64,000 nt of DNA from Planctomycetota bacterium (GCA_016235155.1 JACRLW010000025.1:46076-110075); one strand, 5' to 3'. Positions 44,073 through 53,484 are shown, counted from the stretch's first letter. Translations and numbers: made by a program. Notes: generated by a model not told the origin, from the sequence alone.

Positions 44073-44908
44073 GCGAGCGCGGCGGCGAGACCGACGAAGC
44101 GGTGGCGCGAGAGGAGCCGGTCGAGCTTCGGCAGGGTCTTGTTCAGATTCACGTAGTGGCGGAAGCCACGCAGTCCGCCGACTTTCACGCGCGGTTGACC
44201 GGGGTCGACTTCCCAGGGATGGAGATACACGCACCCGGGCCAGCCCTCGGCCTCGGCCTGTCGCAGCCCACGTTCCAGCACCCACAGCGGGAACAGCCGC
44301 AGATAGCCCCCGCCCCCGACCGGCATGCGGCGCCCGAATACCCGACACGTGAGCGGGGGGAATTCGACCAGCTCGCCGCCCGCGCAGATCAGCCGGTACG
44401 GGCGCACGGGCGCTCCCGGGATGCCGTAGTCGGGGTGCGCGACGGGGTAGATCGAACTGTCGAGGACGTAACCCTCCTCGACCAGGATCGCCGGCGCCCA
44501 GGACGTGCGCAGCGTGATCGACCACGTGCACGCGCGGAAGGAATCGGGCACGCGGCCGGTCAGGTCGCGCAACACGCGGGCAGTGCGGCGCAGATCCTCG
44601 CGAAAGCCCTCCGGCCCGAGCTCGCCGAGCACACGGTGATCCCAGCCGTGCGACCCGACTTCGTGACCAGCTGCCGCAATCTCGCGCACGACGTCCGGGA
44701 TGCGTTCCGCGATCCAGCCGAGCACGAAGAAGGTCGCCTTTGCTCCGCGCCGGTCGAAGAGTTCCAAGAGGCGCTTCGTGCTGTCGCCGCACCGGAGTTC
44801 GCACTTGTCCCAGTCGGCGCGGTCAACGTGGCCCGCGAGGTTGAGGACCTGGAACCAGTCCTCCACGTCGACCGAGAGCGCGTGCGCGAGCGGATCGGAG
44901 GCGCTCAT
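44012..44908 (-). CDS. polysaccharide deacetylase, exosortase/PEP-CTERM-locus type
   Basis: A 298-residue NodB-fold deacetylase with the DUF3473 C-terminal part found in exosortase-associated members. It begins HALSVDVEDWFQV (catalytic/metal Asp14), then KATFFVLGWIAERIPDVV and HEVGSHGWDH (metal histidines 87 and 91). FRACTWSIT replaces the more usual YRAPSFSI, and GGGYLRLFPLWV and VYLHPWEVDPGQPR follow in the DUF3473 region. It would remove N-acetyl groups from the exopolysaccharide, in the cytoplasm or periplasm; no signal peptide is visible. The start is ATG 44908. The upstream EpsI frame appears to run 86 bp into this gene. Confidence 0.92.
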   Translation of the reverse strand: MSASDPLAHALSVDVEDWFQVLNLAGHVDRADWDKCELRCGDSTKRLLELFDRRGAKATFFVLGWIAERIPDVVREIAAAGHEVGSHGWDHRVLGELGPEGFREDLRRTARVLRDLTGRVPDSFRACTWSITLRTSWAPAILVEEGYVLDSSIYPVAHPDYGIPGAPVRPYRLICAGGELVEFPPLTCRVFGRRMPVGGGGYLRLFPLWVLERGLRQAEAEGWPGCVYLHPWEVDPGQPRVKVGGLRGFRHYVNLNKTLPKLDRLLSRHRFVGLAAALAQRASCRAKWAALDVSGLSG

Positions 44909-45500
44909 CGCAGGAGACCCCGGGCGCCTCCGCCGCGGCGACGTCGCCGCCGGCGATCCAGGTCTCGGCGCGCACCAGGCAACCGGACAGACTCGCGCGC
45001 AACAGCGCGCGAGGTGCGTGGTGCCAGACGAAGTCCGCGTAGCTGCCGCTCACGAAGTCGGGCGGGGCGACGTAGGCGTAGAGGCTCAGGTAGTCCTCGG
45101 GGTACTCGAACGAGTCGAGGCGGAGGCGACCGACCGACCGCACGGCACCGTCGATCGTCGTTTCGAACGGTCCATCCTCGACCAGCGTCATGTTCGATCC
45201 GCGCAGGCAGGTGTCCGGCGCGTGCACGCTCTTCCAGTTCGCATCGTGGTACACGACGACGACGTCGACGAAGCCGTCGTTCGCCGCATAGCGACGCCAC
45301 ACGGCGTCGTTCGTGCCGAAGCTCTCGGCGAGTTCGTCCGTGATCGGACGGTCCACCTCGATCGCGAAGCGACCGAGTCGCTCCGGAAGGCGCGCGGCGC
45401 GGTGCGTGTCGCCGCCGCGTGGCCGATCGACCGCGAGCCACAACAGCGCCGGCGCGAGCAGCCACAGCACGACCGCATGAGGTCCGAGTCCCGTCGTCAT
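44823..45500 (-). CDS. EpsI domain protein (exosortase C-terminal/associated, DUF3485)
   Basis: A 225-residue protein with one N-terminal membrane segment (VVLWLLAPALLWLAV) followed by the EpsI domain: RFAIEVDRPITDELAE, VDVVVVYHDANWKSVHAPDTCLRGS, and YPEDYLSLYAYVAPPDFVSGSYADFVWHHA. EpsI domains are either fused to exosortases or encoded next to them; the role is unknown but tied to the exopolysaccharide. It starts at ATG 45500, sharing ATGA with the exosortase stop. The frame has no stop until 44823, 86 bp inside the deacetylase gene. A shift near 44910 would give the usual 4-bp overlap, so a small frameshift near the 3' end is possible. Confidence 0.85.
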   Translation of the reverse strand: MTTGLGPHAVVLWLLAPALLWLAVDRPRGGDTHRAARLPERLGRFAIEVDRPITDELAESFGTNDAVWRRYAANDGFVDVVVVYHDANWKSVHAPDTCLRGSNMTLVEDGPFETTIDGAVRSVGRLRLDSFEYPEDYLSLYAYVAPPDFVSGSYADFVWHHAPRALLRASLSGCLVRAETWIAGGDVAAAEAPGVSCDERLRSARARALGRRGGLVPGPQPRGPR

Positions 45501-46213
45501 CGGCGCCACCGCTTCGTGAGCAGCGCGTCGAGGCCGATCAACGCGACGAGGTCGAGCGTCCAGGCGATCACGTTCGCGGACTCGTGGCCGGCACCCTTCG
45601 CCGTGTCCACTCCGAACGCCCGCGCGATCAGGCAGATCGCAGCGATGCGCAGCGAGTTCGACAGGATCGCGATCGGCGCCGACGCGACGAGGATCACCCA
45701 GCGCCGCAAGCCGCGCTGATCGCCGAGGAAGAACGCGAGCGCATACCCGAGCGTGACGAGGGCGACGAGCGAACGCAGCCCGGAACATGGGTCGGCGACG
45801 AGCAGCGTCCCGTCCACGCCCGTGAACGCGATCGACGCGCCGGTGCGCTCCGCCCCGGCCCCGAACAGGTTGGCGATCGACAAGCCGGCCGTGACCGCGA
45901 ACTCCTTCAGTTCGAAGGCGACGCGTCCGCTGACGACCAGCGGCATCGGGATGACGAAGGGGAGAAGGCCGAGGATCGGCAGCAACGCGCGGAATCGGCC
46001 CCGGCCTTCGGCGAGCAGCACCGCACCCGGCACGCTCAGGATCAGGCTCGCGGCGGAAAGCGAGTCGATGACCAGTGCCGATCCGACGAGATGCAAAGCG
46101 AGTCCCGGTCCGAGCAACCACCACCCGCGCGGTTCGATCGCCGGAGCGATCGCCGCGAGCCGATCGCGCCGCCACCACACCATCACGGCCGCGAGTCTGA
46201 CCGTGCGCGTCAT
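45497..46213 (-). CDS. exosortase (EpsH-type transmembrane transpeptidase)
   Basis: A 238-residue membrane protein with about six hydrophobic helices. The three catalytic residues of exosortases are present: Cys143 in VADPCSGLRSL, Arg189 in NSLRI, and His210 in GHESAN. Exosortases recognise C-terminal PEP-CTERM-type signals, cut them and attach the protein to the cell surface, in bacteria that make exopolysaccharide. It starts at ATG 46213, overlapping the glycosyltransferase stop by 4 bp. Typical bacterial exosortases have 40-60 more N-terminal residues and one or two extra helices, so this one is short at its N-terminus. No PEP-CTERM substrate is encoded in the window. Confidence 0.9.
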   Translation of the reverse strand: MTRTVRLAAVMVWWRRDRLAAIAPAIEPRGWWLLGPGLALHLVGSALVIDSLSAASLILSVPGAVLLAEGRGRFRALLPILGLLPFVIPMPLVVSGRVAFELKEFAVTAGLSIANLFGAGAERTGASIAFTGVDGTLLVADPCSGLRSLVALVTLGYALAFFLGDQRGLRRWVILVASAPIAILSNSLRIAAICLIARAFGVDTAKGAGHESANVIAWTLDLVALIGLDALLTKRWRR

Positions 46214-47412
46214 CGCGGGACCGCCATGTCGGCGACGAGGCGCCGGTATGCGGCGATCACACGCCGCGCGTTGCCGCGCCAGGTCCAGTCGTTGGTCAGC
46301 AGATCCGCGCGTCCCTGCGCGCCGATGCGTCGCGCCGCCGCACGGTCGAGGACGAGGCGCGCCGTCGCCGCGCGCAGCGCGTCGGCGTCGCCGGGCGCGA
46401 ACAGCACCGCGTTGCGATCGTCGATGACCAGTTCCTCGAGGTTCGCCTGCCGCGGACAGATCGTCGGCACGCCCGCCGCGAGCGAGTCGAACAGCTTGAG
46501 CGGCGATGCATAGCGGTTGATCGCGGGGATCAGCGCGGCGTCGAACGCGCACACGCAGCCGGGGAGTTCGCCGGCGTCGACGGCTCCGATCGCGTGGACA
46601 CGCGAGGACACCCCGGCGCGCACGGCCGCGGCCGCGACGTCCGCTCGCGCGGGTCCCTCGCCGACGAGCACGAGGTGCAGCGCACGCAGTTCGGGCCGGA
46701 GCAGCATTTCGACCGCGAGATCGAGCCGGTGCCAGGGTCGCATGAAGCCGACGAACCCGAGCACGAAGTCGTCGGCGGCGATCGACAGGCGCGAACGCAG
46801 AGCGCGCCCTGCCGCACGCGCGGCATCGTCGTACCGCTCCGGGACCGCGCCGTTGGGGACGACCACCGTGCGCGCGGCGCGGGCGCCGAGTCCGACGCAG
46901 AGGTCGCGCAGCACGCCGGTCACGGCGAACACGATGTCGGCGCCCGCGAGCACGGCGTGCTCCGTACGCCGCGCGCGGCGCGGGAACCGCAACGCGCCGA
47001 GGGCCTGCATCTCGTCGACCAACGGCGAGTTGACCTCGAGGAGCAAGGGCACGCCGAGGCTACGCGCAGCGCGCAGCCCGGCGTCGCAGTGGAGCGCATG
47101 GCGCTCGTAGACGAAGTCCGGACGGAAGTCCGCGGCCGCCAGGCGCAACCGTCGCGCGCCCTGCGGTCCGTACGCGATCTCGAGCAGTTCGATCGCGCCG
47201 CGCGGCAGGCGCAGGCGATTCCAGAGGCTGCCGTTGCGGCGCGCGTGCGCATCGGCTCCCGGCGACGCCGCCACGCCGGCCTTCTGCACGAGCGCGCACT
47301 CGAGCACGTCGTGCCCCTCCTCGCGGAGGGCACCGATCAGCTCGCGCACGTGCACCGCCTGGCCGTCGTCGGCGCGGATGCGGTGGTGGTAGAGGATGCG
47401 ACAGCCGGTCAT
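46210..47412 (-). CDS. glycosyltransferase family 4
   Basis: A 400-residue GT-B glycosyltransferase as commonly found in exosortase-linked exopolysaccharide loci. The N-terminus RILYHHRIRADDGQAVHVRELIGAL contains the acceptor-side loop. PDFVYERHALHCDAGLRAA and PLLLEVNSPLVDE follow. The donor half has LGFVGFMRPWHRLD, LVLVGEGPARAD and YASPLKLFDSLAAGVPTI near residue 314. Its start ATG 47412 overlaps the stop of the next glycosyltransferase and its stop overlaps the exosortase start, so it is in the core of the coupled operon. Donor sugar unknown. Confidence 0.92.
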   Translation of the reverse strand: MTGCRILYHHRIRADDGQAVHVRELIGALREEGHDVLECALVQKAGVAASPGADAHARRNGSLWNRLRLPRGAIELLEIAYGPQGARRLRLAAADFRPDFVYERHALHCDAGLRAARSLGVPLLLEVNSPLVDEMQALGALRFPRRARRTEHAVLAGADIVFAVTGVLRDLCVGLGARAARTVVVPNGAVPERYDDAARAAGRALRSRLSIAADDFVLGFVGFMRPWHRLDLAVEMLLRPELRALHLVLVGEGPARADVAAAAVRAGVSSRVHAIGAVDAGELPGCVCAFDAALIPAINRYASPLKLFDSLAAGVPTICPRQANLEELVIDDRNAVLFAPGDADALRAATARLVLDRAAARRIGAQGRADLLTNDWTWRGNARRVIAAYRRLVADMAVPR

Positions 47413-48584
47413 GCGGCGAACGCCTCGCGAAAGGCGCACTCGAGCGTCGCGATCGGCTCGTCCCAGGAGAAGCGACGGCCCCAGGCGGCGATGCGCGCGG
47501 GATCGCGCGGCATGCCGAGCACCCGCGCCACTTCGCGGGCGAGGACCTCGGCGTCACCCGCCCGTACGAGGGCACCCGCGAGCGGCGACGCCAGCATCTC
47601 GGGTACCGCCCCGACCGCCGTCGCGACGACGGGAACGCCGCTGGCGAGGGCCTCGGTGACGACGTTCGGCCAACCCTCGCTCTCCGACGGCAGGACGAGC
47701 AGGTCCGCCGCGCGGAGCAGGCATGCGACGTCGTCGGGAGAGCGAGCGCCCAGCAGGTGCAGGCGTCCCCTCGGCGCAAGGCTCTCGAGCACCTCGCGCT
47801 CGGGACCATCACCGGCGACGACGAAGTGCACGCGTGCATCGAGCTTCCGCAGCGCCTTGGCCATCACGTGGAAGCCCTTGCCGCGCACGAGCCGCCCGAC
47901 CCCCGCGACGAGGGACGCGTCCTGCGGCAGGCCGAGTCGATCCCGTGCCGCGCTTCGATCGCCCGGCGCGAAGCGCTCGAGGTCGACGCCGTTGCGCACG
48001 AGCGTGACGCGCTCCTCGGCGACGCCCGCGAGATCGGCCAACGCCTTGCACAGCGGCGCCGCGACCGCGAACAGCCGCCGTGCGCCGCTCGCGACGGCAC
48101 GGATCTGCGCGGCGATGCGTGGATCTCTGCCGACGACGTTGACGTCGCTGCCGCGCGCCGTGACGAAACACGGCACGTCGAGTTCACGCGCCAGACGGAG
48201 CGCCGCGACGCCGTCGGGGTAGAGGTAGTGCGCGTCGAGGACGACCGGGCGTTCGCGACAGAGCGCAGTGACCAACTCGCGAGTCCCGTCGGCCATGCGC
48301 TCGGCTTGCCGTCGCATCGAGAAGCCCGGGACGTGGCGGTACCGCGGATGGTGGACGTGAACGCCGTCGAGCCACTCTTCGGCCGGCATCGTCGCGAACG
48401 CGCGATCGATCGGCCGCCGTCGCAACCACTTCGGCACCAGCGGAACCGGACAGACGACCTGCCATGAGGCGCCGGTGGCGGCCGCGACGCGTCGCATCCG
48501 CTCGCGCACGAACAACCCGTGCCGCGGCATCGCCGCCGACGGGAACAGGTTGGTGAAGGTGACGATCGAGCCGAAGGCTGTCAC
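47409..48584 (-). CDS. glycosyltransferase family 4
   Basis: A 391-residue GT-B enzyme. GTG 48584 is the start because it lies in a GTGA overlap with the amidotransferase stop and opens the first Rossmann strand (FGSIVTFTNLFPSAAMPRHGLFVRERM). DAHYLYPDGVAALRLA and CFVTARGSDVNV follow, then the donor-side VAGVGRLVRGKGFHVM, FVVAGDGPEREVL and SEGWPNVVTEALASGVPVV near residue 308. It belongs to the exosortase-locus glycosyltransferases and probably adds a sugar to the lipid-linked repeat unit in the cytoplasm. Confidence 0.92.
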   Translation of the reverse strand: MTAFGSIVTFTNLFPSAAMPRHGLFVRERMRRVAAATGASWQVVCPVPLVPKWLRRRPIDRAFATMPAEEWLDGVHVHHPRYRHVPGFSMRRQAERMADGTRELVTALCRERPVVLDAHYLYPDGVAALRLARELDVPCFVTARGSDVNVVGRDPRIAAQIRAVASGARRLFAVAAPLCKALADLAGVAEERVTLVRNGVDLERFAPGDRSAARDRLGLPQDASLVAGVGRLVRGKGFHVMAKALRKLDARVHFVVAGDGPEREVLESLAPRGRLHLLGARSPDDVACLLRAADLLVLPSESEGWPNVVTEALASGVPVVATAVGAVPEMLASPLAGALVRAGDAEVLAREVARVLGMPRDPARIAAWGRRFSWDEPIATLECAFREAFAA

Positions 48585-50431
48585 GTCCACCTCCGCAGGA
48601 AACGTGCGAGGCACAACACGGCCCAGAGGAGATCGCTGTGGTTGCGCCGCCCGCTGCGGTGTTCGCGCAGCCGATCGGCGACGAGCGCCGTGTCGATCAC
48701 GGCGTCCAGGCGCGCATCGTGCAGCGCCGTCTCCAGGCGATCACCGCAGGCGCCTGCCATCCACCGGCGCAACGGGACGCTGAAGCCCTGCTTGGGCCGG
48801 TCGAGGTTCTCGCTGCCGAGGCGCGCGCGGAGCGTCTCGCGCAGGAAACCCTTCGTCGCGCCGCCGGCGAGCTTGAGCGCGCCGGGCATGCGCGCCGCGA
48901 GTTCGACGAGCTCGTGGTCGAGGAACGGCGCGCGGACTTCGAGCGAGACGGCCATCGACGCGCGATCGACCTTCACGAGGATGTCGCCGGGCAACCACGT
49001 CGCGTAGTCCGCGGCTGCGGCGCGCGCGAGAGCGTCGGTTCCGTCCGACGCCCGGTACGCCTCGCGCACTGCGCTCAGCGGGTCGAGCCCGGCGTCGCGC
49101 CACTCCGAGCGCAGCAGCGGCAAGATCTCCTCGGGCAGGACCCCGCTCACCGAGCGCGCGTACGCCTCCGCGGGGTCGCGGGCGAGGTTCTGGAAGGTCC
49201 GTTTGAAGCGCAGGAAGCGCGGCAGCCAGTCCAGCTTGGGGTACGCGACGCCGAGCGCCTGCCACACCGCACGCGGCAACAACCCGCGCACCCGGTTCTC
49301 GATCCGGTCGAACTTGTAGCGACGGTAGCCGCAGAAGGCCTCGTCGCCGCCGTCGCCGGAGAGCGCAACGGTCACGTGGCGGCGGGCGAGGCGGCTGACG
49401 TGGTACGTCGGCACCGCGCTGCTGTCCGCGAACGGTTCATCGAACGTCGCGTCGAACCAATCCTGTTCGAGCAGATCGGCGACGCGCAGTTCCTCTTCGT
49501 GCAGCAGGGCACCGCAATGCGCTGCCGCGCCGCGGGCAAAGCGGCGTTCATCGAGCGCCGGGTCGTCGAAGCCCATCGTGCAGGCGACGACCTTCTCGTT
49601 GCCGGCACGGGCCATCGCATCGACGACGGCGAAGCTGTCGACCCCGCCGGAGAGGAACGCGCCGAGCGGCACCTCCGACATCAGGCGGATGCGGACCGCC
49701 TCGTCGAATTTCGCGAGGATCGCGTCGCTCCAATCGGCCGGACTCCGCGTGTCGGCGACCGCATGACTCAGGCGCCAATAGCAGCGCGTCGCGATGCGGC
49801 CGTCGCGCACGGTCAGGCTGTGCGCCGGCGCGAGCTTGTGCACCGCCTTGTAGATCGTCCGCGGATCGGGAACGTAGCGGAGGCACAGGAACTCACCCAG
49901 CGCGCGCGGGTCGAGTTCCCTTGGAACGTCGCCGTGCGCGAACAGCCCTTTCGGTTCCGACGCGAACACGACGCGGCCGCGTCGTTCGGTCCAGTAGAGC
50001 GGCTTTTTGCCGAGGCGGTCGCGGGCGCAGAACAGCGTACGCGCGCGTTCGTCGACCAGCGCGAACGCGAACATCCCCCGCAGGCGCTCCGGCAACCGCT
50101 CGCCCCACGCGCGCCAGCCGTGCAACAGCACCTCGGTGTCGCTGTTGGTGCGGAACCGGTGGCCGAGCGCGACGAGTTCGCGCCGGAGCTCCAGGTAGTT
50201 GTAGATCTCGCCGTTGAACGTGACCCACACGTCGTCGGCGTGCATGGGCTGCGCGCCTTCGGCCAGGTCGATGATCGCGAGCCGGCGATGGACGAAGCCA
50301 TAACCGGGGCCGAGTCGGGTGTCCCACGCGTCGGGACCCCGGTGCGCGAGCGCGTCGCCCATCGCGACGAGCGAACGGCGGTCGATCGGCGCCGCAGCGT
50401 CGTACGCGAAGATCCCGGCGATGCCGCACAT
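48581..50431 (-). CDS. exosortase-locus amidotransferase, asparagine synthase family
   Basis: A 616-residue asparagine-synthase-type amidotransferase. The glutaminase domain is intact: nucleophile Cys2 (MCGIAGIF), HRRLAIID (48-55), FNGEIYN with the N-G-E triad at 73-75, and NSDTEVLLHGW. The synthetase domain has LGAFLSGGVDS near residue 260, ALSGDGGDEAFCGYRRYK, and KVDRASMAVSLEVRAPFLDHELVE. In exosortase loci this subgroup is thought to amidate a sugar carboxylate of the exopolysaccharide rather than make asparagine. It lies 16 bp below the polymerase-like gene and is coupled by GTGA to the glycosyltransferase. Compare the other asparagine-synthetase-like gene at 10479, whose N-G-E triad is altered. 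Confidence 0.93.
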   Translation of the reverse strand: MCGIAGIFAYDAAAPIDRRSLVAMGDALAHRGPDAWDTRLGPGYGFVHRRLAIIDLAEGAQPMHADDVWVTFNGEIYNYLELRRELVALGHRFRTNSDTEVLLHGWRAWGERLPERLRGMFAFALVDERARTLFCARDRLGKKPLYWTERRGRVVFASEPKGLFAHGDVPRELDPRALGEFLCLRYVPDPRTIYKAVHKLAPAHSLTVRDGRIATRCYWRLSHAVADTRSPADWSDAILAKFDEAVRIRLMSEVPLGAFLSGGVDSFAVVDAMARAGNEKVVACTMGFDDPALDERRFARGAAAHCGALLHEEELRVADLLEQDWFDATFDEPFADSSAVPTYHVSRLARRHVTVALSGDGGDEAFCGYRRYKFDRIENRVRGLLPRAVWQALGVAYPKLDWLPRFLRFKRTFQNLARDPAEAYARSVSGVLPEEILPLLRSEWRDAGLDPLSAVREAYRASDGTDALARAAAADYATWLPGDILVKVDRASMAVSLEVRAPFLDHELVELAARMPGALKLAGGATKGFLRETLRARLGSENLDRPKQGFSVPLRRWMAGACGDRLETALHDARLDAVIDTALVADRLREHRSGRRNHSDLLWAVLCLARFLRRWT

Positions 50432-50446
50432 GTTCGTCGGAGGGCG

Positions 50447-51838
50447 TCAGTCCGTGCGCGCCCAACGGGGCGCGCCTGCCGTCGCAGTCGCACGCCCCCA
50501 CACGGGACGGGGAACGAGCGCCGCAACCGGCCCGCCAGGCGTCGCGACGACGGGATCCGCGGCATCCGCGGGGAGGACAGCGTGGGCGCGTGCGGTGAAG
50601 TAGATCGCGCTCGCGAATCCGACGACCTGATAGGTGAGATCGAAGTGGCCCCGGTTCAGGAAGAAGCCGCCGACCAGGAACCCGAAAATCGAGGTCTCCG
50701 CCATGTTCGCGTAGCGGATCGCCCAATCCATGTCGCCATGACGCCGAGCGAGCGCCCGCGTCCGATGCGAGACCACGAAGACGGACAGGAGCACGACCAC
50801 GAAGAACACCAGCGCGGGAGTGCCGTTCTCCGACCAGATCTGGAGGTAGGAGTTGTGGGTGACGCGTGGGATCACCGGCACACCCGGATACGCAATCGCC
50901 GCATAGGCCACGTAGTTGGCCTCGAAGTTCCTGAATCCGATGCCGAGCAGCGGGTCGTCCTTCACCATCTCCCACGCAACCCCCCAGGAGACGAGGCGCG
51001 CTTCCACCGAGCCGTCCTGACGGCCGACCTTCACGTCGTCGATCGTGTCGTAGCGGTCGATCACGCTCTGCGGTGCGAACAGGAAGAACACCGTGACGAA
51101 GGTGCCGAGGACGACGGTCGCACGGAACAGCTTCCCGGAACGCCACGCCATCATCAGAAACACGGTACTCAGCGCCAGGAACCCGCCGCGAGAGTGCGTG
51201 AGGATGATGGTGACGACCGAGAGTCCACACGCGACGTAGGCGCCGAGTCGGACGAACTTCTTCGCCTCGGCGGAACCGAGGTAGAAGAGGAACGGCAGGC
51301 ACATCACCATGCCGAGCGCGAAGTCGTTGTTGTCCTCCAGCATCCCGCCGGGACCCTGGTGGATCGCGCCGCCGCCGGTCGCGATGCCGTTGATCCCCCC
51401 CTTGACTCCGAAGAACCCGAGGGAGACCGCGATCACCCAGCCCAGCGTCCGGATGCGCGTCCGAGTGTCGACTTGTCCGATGGTGAACAGCGCGACCACG
51501 ACGATCTTCGTGAACTCGAACAGCCCGTTGAACACGTCGCTGTCGACCTTGCGCGCCGGAATCGTGCTGAGGTAGGTCAGCAGCAACAAGGCGAGCATCG
51601 CGGTGCTCCCGGCGTTGCGCTTGAAGAACGGCCGTTCACCGCGCTCCCGTGCCCAATAGCCGGCGATCATCGTGATGCCGACGTAGAGGCTGAAACGGAT
51701 CGTCCGTGCGAAGCCCCAGCACAGATCCTGCGGCCTCATGTAGGACAACCAGGTGAACACCAGGAGTCCGACGAATGGCCGCCTGAAACAGGTCGGCAAG
51801 CTCAGCAGGACGAGCACGAAGACGAGGAGGTCGCGCAT
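50447..51838 (-). CDS. O-antigen ligase/polymerase-like membrane protein (exosortase-locus type)
   Basis: A 463-residue protein with about ten hydrophobic helices, starting MRDLLVFVLVLLSLP. It has the sequence character of the exosortase-associated O-glycosylation-ligase family: RPFVGLLVFTWLSYMRPQDLCWGFA, GPGGMLEDNNDFALGM, ILTHSRGGFLAL (Wzy_C-like) and the periplasmic loop LLGIGFRNFEANY ... VTHNSYLQIWSENG. It would polymerise or ligate lipid-linked repeat units on the periplasmic side. The C-terminal 45 residues are Pro/Ala rich and look disordered. It lies 10 bp below the chain-length gene in the same operon. Confidence 0.9.
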   Translation of the reverse strand: MRDLLVFVLVLLSLPTCFRRPFVGLLVFTWLSYMRPQDLCWGFARTIRFSLYVGITMIAGYWARERGERPFFKRNAGSTAMLALLLLTYLSTIPARKVDSDVFNGLFEFTKIVVVALFTIGQVDTRTRIRTLGWVIAVSLGFFGVKGGINGIATGGGAIHQGPGGMLEDNNDFALGMVMCLPFLFYLGSAEAKKFVRLGAYVACGLSVVTIILTHSRGGFLALSTVFLMMAWRSGKLFRATVVLGTFVTVFFLFAPQSVIDRYDTIDDVKVGRQDGSVEARLVSWGVAWEMVKDDPLLGIGFRNFEANYVAYAAIAYPGVPVIPRVTHNSYLQIWSENGTPALVFFVVVLLSVFVVSHRTRALARRHGDMDWAIRYANMAETSIFGFLVGGFFLNRGHFDLTYQVVGFASAIYFTARAHAVLPADAADPVVATPGGPVAALVPRPVWGRATATAGAPRWARTD

Positions 51839-51848
51839 CGACCCTTCG

Positions 51849-53480
51849 TCACTTCGCCTTGTCGACGCCGAGCACCCGGTCGAGCGCCTGGAGGACGAAC
51901 GGCGGCAGGCTGGTCGGGTTGACGTAGTAGACCGTCACCACGGACAGCATCAGCACGACGAAGGTGGCGGCGACCAGCGACACGCGACGCCGGTGGCGCA
52001 CGGTGCGCGAACGCTCTTCGGCGGTCTCGAGGTGCGCCATCATCCCGAGGACGGGAACGCCCAGCGCGTAGCCGACGTCGTCGACCGTCTTGAACGTCGA
52101 ACGGATGAAGTCCAGCAGGAGCACGAGGCCGATCGCCGCCGCGAGGCCGACGATGCTCCCGGCGAGCGCGACGAGCATGAAGCCCGGCTCCGTCGGCGCC
52201 GGCGGCACGACGGCGGGCACCTGTTCGAAGGGCTCCCCGGTGCGGGTGCGGTTGTAGCTCTCCCGCTGCTCGGTCTCGACGCGGATCGCCTCGGCGTGCC
52301 GCAGCTCGAGAGCGGCTTTGTCCTTCTGCAGCCGGAGGTAGCCGGTCATCGCCAGCGTCACCCGCTGCCCTTCCTTGGTGTCCTCCTCGCGCCGCAGCTT
52401 CGCCTGCGCGAGCGCCGCGCGACGATCCGCGAGCTGGCCTTCGAGCTTCCGGTGCTGCTCCTTGAGCACGGCGTGCTCGGGGTTGGGGACGAGGTTGAGG
52501 CCGGGCGAGGACTCGTCGACGGTGCCGCCCAGCATCTGGGTCAACTCCTTCTCGATCACTTCGATGTTCTTCACCGCGGCCCGGTGGGCCGGTGAACCGG
52601 CGTGGCGGCTGTCCTTCACGTACCGCTCGCGCTCGAGCAGTTTCCGGAGCTCGTCGATGCGGATCTGCGTCTCCTTGTCGACCGCGCGCGTCACCTGGTT
52701 GCCGGGCAGTACCGGCTTGACGCTGCCGTCGGAGAGGCGGTCCGCGATCGCATCCGCTTCGCGGTCGAGTGCGCTGATCTCGATCTGCAGCGTGTTGATC
52801 CGATCCTCGGCCGTCCGGACCCGCTCGCTGAGCGTCTTCTGTTCGGACGCGATCCAGGCGTTGGGATCGACGGTCGCATCGACGCGGTGTTCGCGCTGGT
52901 AGGCGCCGATCTCGTCGATCTTCGTGTCGATCGCCCGCGACGCGTCGCTCACCGCCGACGCCGCGCGCGTCAACGCGTCATGCGCTTCGCGTTCGAGCGT
53001 CCGCATGATGTCCTCGATCCACAGCAGGCGAAGCGTGTTCGCCAACAGCGCGGCGCGTTCGCCGTCGAGGTCGCGCACCTCGACGTCGATGTTCACGTAG
53101 CCGTCGGGGCTGGGCATCGACGACCGCACGTCGACCCGGTTCTCCATGCGCGCGATCGCCTCGAAGCGGTCGACGGCGTCCGGGTTGGTGCCGATCAGGT
53201 TCAGCTTCTCGAGCGCCGCCGGGATCGTGTGCTTGATCGTCAGCAGTGCGTTGGTGACCTTCGCGTACAGCGGATCGCGCGACGTGCGCGACGAATGGTC
53301 GAGCGCGCCGCCCTTGTAGGTGATGGTCGTGTGGGCGATGAAGTAGCGCGGGATGAAGAACGCGACGATCGCGCCGACCAGGAGCCCGACGAGGCTCATG
53401 GGGATCACCTGCCAGCGCCGTCGCTTGACGAGATCGACGTAGCGCGCGAAGGAAATCGGCGGGATGTCGAGTTGGTTCAC
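51849..53480 (-). CDS. polysaccharide chain-length/co-polymerase protein (Wzz/GumC-type, no kinase domain)
   Basis: A 543-residue polysaccharide co-polymerase. A membrane helix lies near residues 24-46 (VIPMSLVGLLVGAIVAFFIP), a long periplasmic coiled-coil region at about 170-420 (for example LSERVRTAEDRINTLQIEISALDREADAIADRL), a second helix near 430-455 and a third near 505-525. There is no C-terminal BY-kinase or Walker motif. It controls chain length and links the polymerase to the outer-membrane exporter. GTG 53480 (NQLDIPPISFARYVDL) is preferred. An upstream GTG at 53561 would add 27 residues made of the 15-bp tandem repeat and overlap the exporter gene. Confidence 0.88.
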   Translation of the reverse strand: MNQLDIPPISFARYVDLVKRRRWQVIPMSLVGLLVGAIVAFFIPRYFIAHTTITYKGGALDHSSRTSRDPLYAKVTNALLTIKHTIPAALEKLNLIGTNPDAVDRFEAIARMENRVDVRSSMPSPDGYVNIDVEVRDLDGERAALLANTLRLLWIEDIMRTLEREAHDALTRAASAVSDASRAIDTKIDEIGAYQREHRVDATVDPNAWIASEQKTLSERVRTAEDRINTLQIEISALDREADAIADRLSDGSVKPVLPGNQVTRAVDKETQIRIDELRKLLERERYVKDSRHAGSPAHRAAVKNIEVIEKELTQMLGGTVDESSPGLNLVPNPEHAVLKEQHRKLEGQLADRRAALAQAKLRREEDTKEGQRVTLAMTGYLRLQKDKAALELRHAEAIRVETEQRESYNRTRTGEPFEQVPAVVPPAPTEPGFMLVALAGSIVGLAAAIGLVLLLDFIRSTFKTVDDVGYALGVPVLGMMAHLETAEERSRTVRHRRRVSLVAATFVVLMLSVVTVYYVNPTSLPPFVLQALDRVLGVDKAK

Positions 53481-53484
53481 CGGC

